Source of the DNA: Crossaster papposus
Taxonomy: Eukaryota > Echinodermata > Asteroidea > Velatida > Solasteridae
Assembly: GCA_037893245.1 (NCBI GenBank)
Contig: JBAIAA010000120.1
Coordinates: 930,001-994,000 of the forward strand
Direction of reading: 5' to 3'
DNA length: 64,000 bases
Notes under the pieces: generated by a model
Told to the model about the DNA's origin: nothing
Seen by the model: only the letters and a program-made list of their open reading frames with translations
The model's database searches: none
Part shown: in pieces, positions 10,436-20,029 of the stretch
Position numbering within the stretch: the first letter of the stretch is position 1
Layout: every line of letters begins with the position of its first letter
Made by a program: the position numbers and the translations under genes

Positions 10436-11369
10436 TCGAAAACAACCAGCAAAAATAATTGTATTATACTTTAGCCAGAGACGGTGCAATCATTCTAGTC
10501 TGATGCAACAAGCTGAAACGATTCAGCTCGATTGTATAGCGCCATCATGCGACGAGTAGTTTATTTATGCGAGAGGGCGCGCTAGGTGACAATCATATCA
10601 CTCATTGATAATGTCTTTGTATACGAGTTATACACCATCCCAACAAAGAAACAAACACCCCAACAAACAAACAAACAAACACCCCTACTAATTTTACCCA
10701 GGAGAAAGAAGAACTAAGAATCGAGTTTTCATGATTTATTTTTTGTGCGATAATTATTTTTTATTAGGTGCTTGAATCTTTCAAAATGTAATTACAAACA
10801 AGTCTATTTAGCATGTACACATTTTCACACAATGCCACGTACATTATTAACCATCAAAACCGTACTATTTGGTTTTGTCTACCTAAACTTTCCAGCAAAT
10901 TGCATTAATAACTAATTTGAATTTTTATAACAGCTCAACAAATTAAAATTGCTCCGTCATTATTTTGTGATCTCGGTCCGATCTCTTTCCTAAAGTTATA
11001 GTTTATAACCGTGCATGCGCAATGTTCACGTGCAATTATTATTGCTGTCTATCTATTGCAAACTATTTTGTTATCTCTTTAAATCGTAGCCTTGTAAGCA
11101 GTGAATATAGAATCATTGTCTTAATTGTAAGTGTTTCAAAGTCTCTCGTTGAGTAAATAATTTGAGGCTTTCGGGGAAAAACAAAACCGGAAAATTCATG
11201 TTCCGACCTATAGCTCAGTTAATTTCTTGAAGTTCGCGATAATGTACAATGCAAAAGCAACAGTGTTTTAACTTGATGTGCCAAACGAGAAGTCTGAACG
11301 AGTGTCAACATGTGTTGTTCAAATAAAGTTAGATGTACATGACTTGTATTATGCAGTCAGCAACTGATT

Positions 11370-11504
11370 TCAATCCTCCTTGAAGCAAGTTGGGAATGTG
11401 TTGTAGAGCTGACAGACTTTCTTGTCATCAGCTTGCTCTGGGGATTGGATGAGTTCTTTAAATTGCTTTAAATATGCCTTCTTGAACCGCTTTGAAAGTT
11501 CACA
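11370..11504 (-). other. +1-frame PAN-like tail downstream of copy 4
   Basis: Open for 44 codons from the last sense codon of the lectin to a TGA: CELSKRFKKAY, LKQFKELIQSPEQ, ADDKKVCQLYNTF, PTCFKED. It ends exactly where copy 6 ends. No initiation codon precedes it in this frame, so translation would need splicing or frameshifting. Confidence 0.45.
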
Positions 11505-12243
11505 GGTCGAAAAAGTTGCAGTTCTTCACGTATTTCCGATCAGTGTCGTCAGCCTCGTTGCTAGTCGCGCTGTTTAGCTGACAGACTTTCTTGTCGTCAC
11601 CCTGCCAGAGATTGAAGGAGTGGCATCGAGGCTCTGCCCAGCATGCCCGGCCACACCCGATGACTCCCGAAGCCGTCAGGTTCTTGATCTCGTGGTTGAG
11701 CAGACACTGGGGCGTGAAGCGCCCGTCGGCATCGGCTTGTAGGCAGTACGAGCGGTGAGAGACGCGCATCTCGCAGGCGGCAAATTTGGCATTAGTACAT
11801 CGGCTGTCTGCCCAGTTCCCGTCATACTTCTCCGCCATTCTGATGCAATCTTGACCTAGTTGTCTATGCGGGTTTCCGTTGTACCAGTTGGTGAATTTAG
11901 GCTCACCTTGGACTCCAAGGCACGCCAGTTGGCCCGTGTTTTCAAAATCAGTGCAGCCGATCCACAGTTCCAGTTTGCTTTTGGAATTGCCGACAATCAG
12001 CCTCATCCGGGCCCTCATTTCCCGCCAGATGAAGTCGTGTTCTTCCTGCGAGTCAGGAACGACCAGGCTGCTCCCAGGCCGGTCACAAACCTCCTTAGCT
12101 TGCCACCAATCCATCCTGTCGCGCAGCAAGATGTAACAGGCGTCTTGCCAGGCCAACCAGCCGGGAGGACAGATGGCTAGCAGGGTTTGAAATACCCCGA
12201 CGGTCATCAAGATAAGAACGTTTGCAAGGCTGAAAACAGGCAT
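11500..12243 (-). CDS. secreted C-type lectin with PAN/apple-like domain, copy 4
   Basis: Full-length 247-residue copy. The ligand loop is the most charged of the set, NGNPHRQLGQDC, and the next segment is YDGNWADSRCTNAKFAACEM, with arginine replacing the usual proline before the inner cysteine. Other private changes are LLRDRM and MRLIVGNSKSK. The PAN half matches copies 1 and 6. Its stop is TGA, shared with copy 6, where the other complete copies have TAA. Copies 4 and 6 also share the same 3' sequence, suggesting common descent or conversion of their 3' ends. Confidence 0.86.
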   Translation of the reverse strand: MPVFSLANVLILMTVGVFQTLLAICPPGWLAWQDACYILLRDRMDWWQAKEVCDRPGSSLVVPDSQEEHDFIWREMRARMRLIVGNSKSKLELWIGCTDFENTGQLACLGVQGEPKFTNWYNGNPHRQLGQDCIRMAEKYDGNWADSRCTNAKFAACEMRVSHRSYCLQADADGRFTPQCLLNHEIKNLTASGVIGCGRACWAEPRCHSFNLWQGDDKKVCQLNSATSNEADDTDRKYVKNCNFFDL

Positions 12244-12381
12244 CTTTATTCGTTGGCGGTTAACGATTGTTTCTCCGGATTCTTCAAAAATAATTGTGAC
12301 CTCAGAAACCTATCTCAACCTCTAGATCTGTCTCTTCCTTCAGGTATCTCTCAGGTCTGACATGCGTCTGGAATCTCACTC

Positions 12382-12391
12382 AATTATAAGC
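12382..12391 (-). promoter_or_regulatory. TATA-like box, copy 4
   Basis: Same minus-strand GCTTATAATT in the conserved leader of copy 4. Confidence 0.4.
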
Positions 12392-13346
12392 GATCCTTTG
12401 GTGCTCTAATCTTCTTCTGTTTGTTTCTGTTTGATTACTGGTTGCTTAGAGACGATTATCACCAGTTGTTGTCGATTTCAGTTCCCGCGATGCGTATAAA
12501 TAATAAACAGTGGGCCCGGAAATTACATTTGAACAAATAATTCAGATGATGATGAGAGACCAAGGCCTCATTATAATAATATTACTGGTGTAAACACTGT
12601 TCGGTAGTTAATTGAAGCATGACATTTGTCACAAAATTTGATTATGGCATTTGAGAGCGATATTTGTCTATAGGACCCATCGCAGAATTGTGTCCGTAAT
12701 AATAATTATGGGTAGATAGTAGAATAACAACAATAGTAGAATATAAAATAATAGAATAGTAGAATAATAGAATAATAGTAAAATACCCAAATTAAATTCG
12801 TATTGCAGAAGAAGGGTTTTCTAGGGCCAATTAATAACTATTTCGCATTTTTTAAATTCTTTTTATAACAACTTAACAAAATTACTACGTCATTATTTTG
12901 TGATCTCCGATTGGTCGCTTCCCCAATATTATAGTTTATAACCGCGCGTGCGCAATGCTTAACTGTACATAATTATGTTGCTCTCAATTATATATAGCAC
13001 CGTTATTTTTCTCCCCGCCCCTCGCTATCGTAGAGGTAAAGTCTAATAACTAAAATCCACTGCAGGTAATTCTTGGCTGGCGATCTTAAAAAACATAATA
13101 CGTTTTGTTTTATTGGGGAAAGGAATAGCCCTCAACGATTCACCGGAGTGGAATATAAATATCATTGGTACTGCATATACTGCATTTTACTCATATTTTG
13201 TAGTATTAGGGAAGCATTAGATGTTGCAATTTCAAAAAATTTCTTTGCCAAAATAAAAACAAAATTGACAATTTTTTTTTTTTAAGTTTGTCTTGACTGT
13301 ATAGTATTTTGCACCTCCCCATAATAAGAAATTTGAAAAAGAAAAA

Positions 13347-13451
13347 GCTGAGTGTCGAGCTGGCCCAGCGGCTTCGAACCCCAACTGTGAGTCGGGGCGG
13401 CGAGAGAATTTGCTTTAGTCTCATATTCGGACCACTGAGCTACGGCTCACC
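13347..13451 (-). repeat. tRNA-like Pol III element, unit 5
   Basis: 105 nt. One mismatch in the terminal stem (plus-strand GCTGAG instead of GGTGAG) and one in the central hairpin; A and B boxes intact. Confidence 0.48.
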
Positions 13452-14375
13452 TCGAGAACAACCAGCAAAAATAATTGTATTATACTTTAGCCAGAGACGG
13501 TGCAATCATTCTAGTCTGATGCAACAAGCTGAAAACGATTCAGCTCGGTTGTATAGCGCCATCATGCGACGAGTAGTTTATTTATGCGAGAGGGCGCCCT
13601 AGGTGACAATCATATCACTCATTGATAATGTCTTTGTACATGTATATGAGTTATCCACATCCCAACAAGCATTAACCCCAACAAACAAACACACGCCCCT
13701 ACTAATTTTAACCAAAAGAAAGAAGAGCTGAGGATCTCGTTTTAATATTTTTTTTGTGCGATAATTCTTTTTTATTAGGTGCTTGAATCTTTCGAAAATG
13801 TAATTACAAGCAAGTCTATTTAGCATGTACACATTTTCACACAATGCCACGTACATTTTTAACCATCAAAACCGTACTATTTGGTTTTGTCTACCTACAC
13901 TTTCCAGCCAATTTGATTAATAACTAATTTGAATTTTTATAACAGCTCCACAAATTAAAATTACTTCGTCATTTTTGTGATCTTAGTCCGATCTCTTTCC
14001 TAAAGTTATGGTTTATAACCGTGAATGCGCAATGTTCATGCGCAATTATTATTGCTGTCTATCTGGTGCAAACTATTTTTTTATTTCTGTAAATCGTAGT
14101 TTGTAAACAGTGAATATAGAATCATTGTCTTAATTGTAAGTGTTTCAAAGTCTCTCGTTGAGTAAATAATTTGAGGCATTCGGGAAAAACAAAACCGGAA
14201 AATTCATCTTCCGACCTAGCTCGGTTGATTTCCAGAAGTTCGCGATAATGTACAATGCAAAAGTAACAGTGTTTTAACTTGATGTGTCAAACGAAAAGTC
14301 TGAACGAGTGTCAACATGTGTCGTTTAAATAAAGTTAGATGTACATGAATTGTATAATGCAGTCAGCAACTGATT

Positions 14376-14507
14376 TGAATCCTCCTTGAAGCAAGTTGAG
14401 AATGTGTTGTAGAGCTGACAGGCTTTCTTGTCATCAGCTTGTTCTGTGGATTGGATGAGTTCTTTAAATTGCTTTGAATATGCCTTCTTGAACCGCGAAA
14501 GTTTACA
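14376..14507 (-). other. +1-frame PAN-like tail downstream of copy 5
   Basis: Open, as in copy 1: LSRFKKAYSKQFKELIQS, then TEQADDKKACQLYNTF and STCFKEDSNQLLTA. One core change, V to A before the cysteine. Confidence 0.45.
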
Positions 14508-15246
14508 GGTCGAAGAAGTTGCAGTTCTTCACGTATTTCCGATCAGTGTCGTCAGCCTCGTTGTTAGTCGCGCTGTTTAGCTGACAGACTTTCTTGTCGT
14601 CACCCTGCCAGAGATTGAAGGAGTGGCATCGAGGCTCTGCCCAGCACGCCCGGCCACACCCGATGACTCCCGAAGCAGTCATGTTCTTGATCCCGTAGTT
14701 GAGCAGACACTGGGGCGTGAAGCGCCCGTCGGCATCGGCTTGTAGGCAGTACGAGCGGTGAGAGACGCGCATCTCGCAGGCGACAAATTTGGCTTGAATA
14801 CACGGGCTGTCTGCCCAGTTCCCGTCACGCTTCTCCGCCATTTTGATGCAGTCTTCACCTGGATCTGTATGCGGGTTTCCGTTGTGCCATTTGGTGAATT
14901 TAGGCTCACCTTGGACTCCAAGGCACGCTAGTTGGCCCGTGTTTTCGAAATCAGTGCAGCCAATCCACAGTTCCACTTTGCCTTTGGGATTGCCGACAAT
15001 CAGCTCCATCCGAGCCCTCATTTCCCGCCAGATGAAGTCGTGTTCTTCCTGCGAGTCGGGAACGACCAGGCTGCTCCCGGGCCGGTCACAAACCTCCTTA
15101 GCTTGCCACCAATCCATCCTGTCGGGCAGCAAGATGTAACAGGCGTCTTGCCAGGCCAACCAACCGGGAGGACAGATGGCTAGCAGGGTTTGAAATACCC
15201 CGACGGTCATCAAGATAAGAACGTTTGCAAGGCTGAAAACATACAT
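14503..15246 (-). CDS. secreted C-type lectin with PAN/apple-like domain, copy 5
   Basis: Full-length 247-residue copy. The CTLD carries NPKGKVELWIG, TKWHNGNPHTDPGEDC and CIKMAEKRDGNWADSPC, then CIQAKFVACEM. In the PAN half it has CLLNYGIKNMTASG, so the sequon at 188-190 is kept as NMT although the preceding residues change, and NNEADD near the C-terminus. All framework cysteines are present. Domain layout, signal peptide and inferred secreted role are as in copy 1. Confidence 0.86.
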   Translation of the reverse strand: MYVFSLANVLILMTVGVFQTLLAICPPGWLAWQDACYILLPDRMDWWQAKEVCDRPGSSLVVPDSQEEHDFIWREMRARMELIVGNPKGKVELWIGCTDFENTGQLACLGVQGEPKFTKWHNGNPHTDPGEDCIKMAEKRDGNWADSPCIQAKFVACEMRVSHRSYCLQADADGRFTPQCLLNYGIKNMTASGVIGCGRACWAEPRCHSFNLWQGDDKKVCQLNSATNNEADDTDRKYVKNCNFFDL

Positions 15247-15384
15247 CTTTATTCGTTGGCGGTTTACGATCGTTTCTCCGAATTTTTAAAAAATATTTGT
15301 GACATCAGAAACCTTTCCCACCCTCTAGATCTGTCTCTTCCTTCAGGTATCTCTCAGGTCTGACATGCGTCTGGAATCTCACTC

Positions 15385-15394
15385 AATTATAAGC
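15385..15394 (-). promoter_or_regulatory. TATA-like box, copy 5
   Basis: Same minus-strand GCTTATAATT in the conserved leader of copy 5. Confidence 0.4.
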
Positions 15395-15749
15395 GATCCT
15401 TTGGTGCTCCAATCTTCTTCTGTTAGTTTCTTTGTTATTACAAGTTGCTAAGAGACGATTATTACCAGTTGTCGATTTCAGTTCCCGTGCGTGTGTATAA
15501 TTAAGCAGTGGGTCCGGAAATTAAAAAAATTGAACAAAGAAAATCATGGTGAGACTAAGGCCGCCAGACTAAGGCCTAATATAATAATATTGCTGGCGTA
15601 GCAATTGTTTGATAGGTAATAAAAGCATGAAATTTGGCACAAAATCAGAGTATACCATTATTATGAGAAAGATATTTGCCCATAGGCTATGGCCCATTGC
15701 AGAATAGAATAAATAGGTAGAATAGTAGAGTAACAATGACAGTAGATTA

Positions 15750-15960
15750 TCGAGGAGGGGGGGGGGGGGGTGTTTTTGTCTGATTCGGTCTGCTGTCCTA
15801 TAATGAAATGAGAACACGTCGGACCACCTTGTTGTTTGAAACAACAAATACCAACAGGGTACGCGTACGCCAACAATGGACCGATCCGGATTTGACCATA
15901 AGCCCCGCCCACCTTAGCAACGGCACGGCGACGCCATTACCTCGGTAAAATTTCGTATTT
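15750..15960. repeat. G-tract/GC-box segment, second copy
   Basis: Same segment as at 650-860, with a shorter G run, upstream of lectin copy 5. Confidence 0.6.
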
Positions 15961-16506
15961 TTGAAAGAGTGTTTTCTGGGGCCAATTAATAACTATTTTG
16001 CATTTATTTTAAATTCTTTTTATATCAGCTTAACAAAATTACTACGTCATTATTCCGTGATCTCCGATTGGTCGCTCCCCAATAATAGTTTATAACCGCG
16101 CGTGCGCAATGCTCAACTGTACATAATTATGTTGCTCTAAATTATATATAGCACCGTTATTTTTCTCTCCCCTCGCTATCGTAGAGGAAAAGTCTAATAA
16201 CTAAAATCCACTGCAGGTAATTCTTGGCTGGCGATCTTAAAAAACATAATACGTTTTGTTTTATTGGGGATCGGGAAGGGAATAGCCCTCAACGATCGAC
16301 CGGAGTGGATTATAAATATTATAGGTGCTGCATATACTGCATTTTACTCATATTTTGCAGTATTAGGTAACGTTAGATGTTGCAATTTCAAAGAATTTCT
16401 TTGCCAAAATAAAAACAAAATTGACAAATTATTTTCTTAAATTTTGTCTTGAGTGTATAGTATTTCGCACCTCCCCCCAAATATTAAAAAATTTAAAAAA
16501 GAAAAA

Positions 16507-16611
16507 GGTGAGTGTCGAGTTGGCCCAGCGGCTTTGAACCCCAACTGTGAGTTGGGGCGGCGAGAGAATTTGCTTTAGTCTCATATTCGGACCACTGAGC
16601 TACGGCTCACC
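16507..16611 (-). repeat. tRNA-like Pol III element, unit 6
   Basis: 105 nt. The B box is altered to GGTTCAAAGCC; the A box, terminal stem and terminator remain. Confidence 0.48.
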
Positions 16612-17522
16612 TCGAGAATAACCAGCAAAAATAATTGAATTACACTTTAGCCAGAGACGGTGCAATCATTCCAGTCTGATACAACAAGCTGAAAACGATT
16701 TAGCTCAGTTGTATAGCGCCATCATGCGACGAGTAGTTTACATGCGAGAGGGCGCCCTAGGTGGCAATCATATCACTCATTGATAATGTCTTTGTATACG
16801 AGTTATACACCATCCCAACAAACAAACAAACACCCCAACTAATTTCACCCAGGAGGAAGAAGAACTAAGAATCTAGTTTTCGTGATTTTTTTTGTGTGCG
16901 ATAATTATTTTTTATTAGGTGCTTGAATCGTTCAATAATGTAATTACAAACAAGTCTATTTAGCATGTACACATTTTCACACAATGCCACGTACATTTTT
17001 AACCATCCAAACCGTACTATTTGGGTTTGTCTACCTAAACTTTCCAGCCAATTTAATTAATAACTAATTTGAATTTTTATAACAGCTCAACAACTTAAAA
17101 TTACTCCGTCATTATTTTGTGATCTCAGTTCGATCTCTTCCCTATAAAGTTATAGTTGATAACCGTGCATGCGCAATGTTCACGTGCAATTATTATTGCT
17201 GTCATTCTAGTGCAAACTATTTTTGTATCTCTGTAAATCGTAGCCTTATAAGCAGTGAATATAGAATCATTGTCTTAATTGTAAGTGTTTCAAAGTCTCT
17301 CGTTGAGTAAATAATTTGAGGCATTCGGGGGAAAACAAAACCGGAAATTTCATGTTCCGACCTATAGCTCAGTTAATTTCTTGAAGTTCGCGATAATGTA
17401 CAATGCAAAAGCAACAGTGTTTTAACTTGATGTGCCAAACGAGAAGTCTGAACGAGTGTCAACATGTGTTGTTCAAATAAAGTTAGATGTACATGACTTG
17501 TATATGCAGTCAGCAACTGATT

Positions 17523-17657
17523 TCAATCCTCCTTGACGCAAGTTGGGAATGTGTTGTAGAGCTGACAGACTTTCTTGTCATCAGCTTGTTCTGGGGATTG
17601 GATGAGTTCCTTAAATTGCTTTAAATATGCCTTCTTGAACCGCTTTGAAAGTTCACA
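17523..17657 (-). other. +1-frame PAN-like tail downstream of copy 6
   Basis: Open for 44 codons and nearly identical to the tail of copy 4, with F to V near the end (PTCVKED) and the same terminal TGA. Confidence 0.45.
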
Positions 17658-18402
17658 GGTCGAAAAAGTTGCAGTTCTTCACGTATTTCCGATCAGTGTC
17701 GTCAGCCTCGTTGCTAGTCGCGCTGTTTAGCTGACAGACTTTCTTGTCGTCACCCTGCCAGAGATTGAAGGAGTGGCATCGAGGCTCTGCCCAGCACGCC
17801 CGGCCACACCCGATGACTCCCGAAGCCGTCAGGTTCTTGATCTCGTGGTTGAGCAGACACTGGGGCGTGAAGCGCCCGTCGGCATCGGCTTGTAGGCAGT
17901 ACGAGCGGTGAGAGACGCGCATCTCGCAGGCGACAAATTTGGCACGAATACACGGGCTGTCTGCCCAGTTCCCGTCAAACCTCTCCGCCATTCTGATGCA
18001 ATCTTCACCTGGATCTGTTGGCGGTTTTCCGTTGTACATGTACCAGTTGGTGAAGTTAGGCTCACCTTGGACTCCAAGGCACGCCAGTTGGCCCGTGTTT
18101 TCAAAATCAGTGCAGCCAATCCACAGTTCCAGTTTGTTTTTGGAATTGCCGACAATCAGCTCCATCCGGGCCCTCATTTCCCGCCAGATGAAGTCGTGTT
18201 CTTCCTGTGAGTCAGGAACGACCAGGCTGCTCCCAGGCCGGTCACAGACCTCCTTAGCTTGCCACCAATTCATCCTGTCGGGCAGCAAGATGTAACAGGC
18301 GTCTTGCCAGGCCAACCAACCGGGAGGACAGACGGCTAACAGGGTTTGAAATACCCCGACGGTCATCAAGATAAGAACGTTTGCGAGGCTGAAAACATAC
18401 AT
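17653..18402 (-). CDS. secreted C-type lectin with PAN/apple-like domain, copy 6 (loop insertion)
   Basis: A 249-residue copy, two residues longer than the others because of an in-frame six-base insertion in the ligand loop: NWYMYNGKPPTDPGEDC where the rest have NWYNGNPHTDPGEDC. The EPN-equivalent triplet becomes KPP. The frame stays open upstream to an ATG at 18450, which would add 16 residues, but that stretch matches untranslated leader in the other copies and would mask the signal peptide, so the start at 18402 is chosen. This is the outermost gene before the array ends at about 19.1 kb. Confidence 0.86.
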   Translation of the reverse strand: MYVFSLANVLILMTVGVFQTLLAVCPPGWLAWQDACYILLPDRMNWWQAKEVCDRPGSSLVVPDSQEEHDFIWREMRARMELIVGNSKNKLELWIGCTDFENTGQLACLGVQGEPNFTNWYMYNGKPPTDPGEDCIRMAERFDGNWADSPCIRAKFVACEMRVSHRSYCLQADADGRFTPQCLLNHEIKNLTASGVIGCGRACWAEPRCHSFNLWQGDDKKVCQLNSATSNEADDTDRKYVKNCNFFDL

Positions 18403-18535
18403 CTTTATTCGTTGGCGGTTAACGATTGTTTTTCCTGATCCTTCCAACAAAATTGTGTTTTCAGAAACTCACACTCTAGATCTGTCTCTTCCTTCAGGTA
18501 TCTCTCAGGTCTGATATGCGTCTGGAATCTCACTC

Positions 18536-18547
18536 AATAATATAAGC
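18536..18547 (-). promoter_or_regulatory. TATA-like box, copy 6 (altered)
   Basis: Here an insertion changes the box to minus-strand GCTTATATTATT. It is still AT-rich and TATA-like but differs from the other six copies, so expression of copy 6 could differ. Confidence 0.35.
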
Positions 18548-18894
18548 GATCCTTTGGTGCTCCGATCTTCTTCTGTTTGTTTCTTTTTGATTACAGGTTG
18601 CTTAGAGACGATTATTACCAGTTGTCGATTTCAGTTCCCGTGCGTGTGTATAATTAAGCAGTGGGTCCGGAAATTAAAAAATTCGAACAAAGAAAATCAT
18701 GGTGAGACTAAGGCCGCCAGACTGAAGGCCTAATATAATAATATTGCTGGCGTAAACATTGTTTGATAGGTAATAAAAGCATGAAATTTGGCACAAAATC
18801 AGAGTATACCATTATTATGAGAAAGATATTTGCCCATAGGCTATGGCCCATTGCAGAATAGAATAATTAGGTAGAATAGTAGAGTAACAATCAT

Positions 18895-19090
18895 AGTAGA
18901 TTATCGGGGGAGGGGGGAGGGGGTGTTTCTCTCTGATTCGGTCTGCTGTCCTATAATGAAATGAGAACACGTCAGACCACCTTGTTGTTTGAAACAACAA
19001 ATACCAACAGGGTAGGCGTACGCCAACAATGGACCGATCCGGATTTGACCATAAGCCCCGCCCACCTCAGCAACGACACGGCGACGCCAT
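18895..19090. repeat. G-tract/GC-box segment, third copy, at the array edge
   Basis: Same segment upstream of copy 6. Similarity to the other units fades after about 19,090, where unrelated sequence starts, so this is the right boundary of the array. Confidence 0.55.
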
Positions 19091-19141
19091 GATTCAGTAC
19101 CCGTCGGTCGAATTTCATATCGCGGAAAAAGTGTTTTCTGC

Positions 19142-19350
19142 GGCTAATTTGACGGAGCTGCTCAGTACAAACCAAATTGCTCAAGAAGAAAGGTTTTCCT
19201 TGGCAAAAACAGGGTTACAAATCTAATTTTGTATGTACTGTAATATCGTTTGTGACTGGTATTCACGTTTGCTTTTAGCTGAACCTGTTTTTGCTTAGCA
19301 GGACGTTTTTGTGCTAAGGAAATCGTTGTGTCTAGCAGCTCCATATAATA
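19142..19350. mobile_element. MITE-like element, GGAGCTGCTAAGCAC family (diverged copy)
   Basis: One end reads CTAATTTGACGGAGCTGCTC and the other carries TAGCAGCTCCAT as its inverse. Inside are GGCAAAAACAGGGTTACAAA and TTTGTGACTGGTATTCA, shared with the copies at 20126, 21608 and 45183. Confidence 0.5.
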
Positions 19351-19969
19351 TTCGATAATTGGTTATTGGTAACTTAAACCTCATCGGCTTTAGTGTTCCC
19401 CCCCCCCCCCCCTTCCAAAAAAAAAATGCCCCTGAACTGTGAAAACTCCAGTGGAGAATTCTGGTGCATTTTAAGCTTCAGAAATATTGAATCGGTTGAT
19501 ATGAAGCTATAAGTTAGCATATTTCAATTTGGTTTGCTTCTCCGTGATTCGGAAGTCTGAGGCGAAGCCGAAAACAAAGCAAAGGTTTCAAAAACCTCTT
19601 TGAAGTGCCGACCAGCTGAACGCGTAATAAGTTTAACCTGCCGCTAACCGGTTAAACGGTTAAACGGGGTCGCTGCTAAACCGGTTTACAATACATGACA
19701 AGTTTGGTTATCCACGTAATCAAAATGGCGATTGAGCGAAGTTGACAAAAAAATATTAGTTTTTACGCTGCTGCATCTAAGAAATAACAGATTTATTCGA
19801 ATTCCATTGATAGTTGAGTATCATTTATGCGTACTTCATTTGTCAGGCATTTAGTTCTTGTATAAATGCAATTTATTTATTTACTGCTATTGAAATTGTA
19901 GGCGAAATTGTAGGCGAAATTTTAAGTTAAATTACTGCATGTACTGACGACAACGCGACGTAAGGAAAT
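19351..19969 (+). promoter_or_regulatory. upstream region and probable promoter of ARFGAP1
   Basis: Between the array edge and the ARFGAP1 start. It contains a C run at about 19398-19412, and at 19638-19685 a cluster of AACCGGTT/GTTAAACGG palindromic repeats. No TATA box is evident. AAAATGGCG at about 19722 resembles a YY1 site. The transcription start is not determinable. Confidence 0.35.
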
Positions 19970-20029
19970 ATGGCGAGTCCCCGAACGCGACGAGTGATGA
20001 AAGAACTGCGACCAAGAGACGGTAACAAT
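19970..20029 (+). CDS. ARFGAP1: ARFGAP1 exon 1 (coding part)
   Basis: Codes [20 protein letters not shown], matching the start of animal ArfGAP1, and ends at a GTACGA donor in phase 0. Any non-coding upstream exon is not identifiable. Confidence 0.92.

Larger units (their letters stand above)
1..19150. repeat. tandem array of ~3-kb lectin gene units
   Basis: Seven head-to-tail units with gene starts at 159, 3312, 6367, 9276, 12243, 15246 and 18402, giving spacings of 3153, 3055, 2909, 2967, 3003 and 3156 bases. Spacers are as similar as the genes and show the same order: leader and TATA-like box, AT-rich block, promoter-like module A, tRNA-like element, promoter-like module B, +1-frame tail, gene. 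No other convincing gene lies in the roughly 2.3-kb spacers. Differences are small indels, AC-rich runs such as (AACA)n near 1710-1745, and a G-tract segment seen in only some units. Confidence 0.9.

Noticed and set aside
18403..18450. Upstream ATG extending lectin copy 6 by 16 residues
   Set aside because: The extension is not open in the other copies, precedes a complete signal peptide, and matches their untranslated leader.
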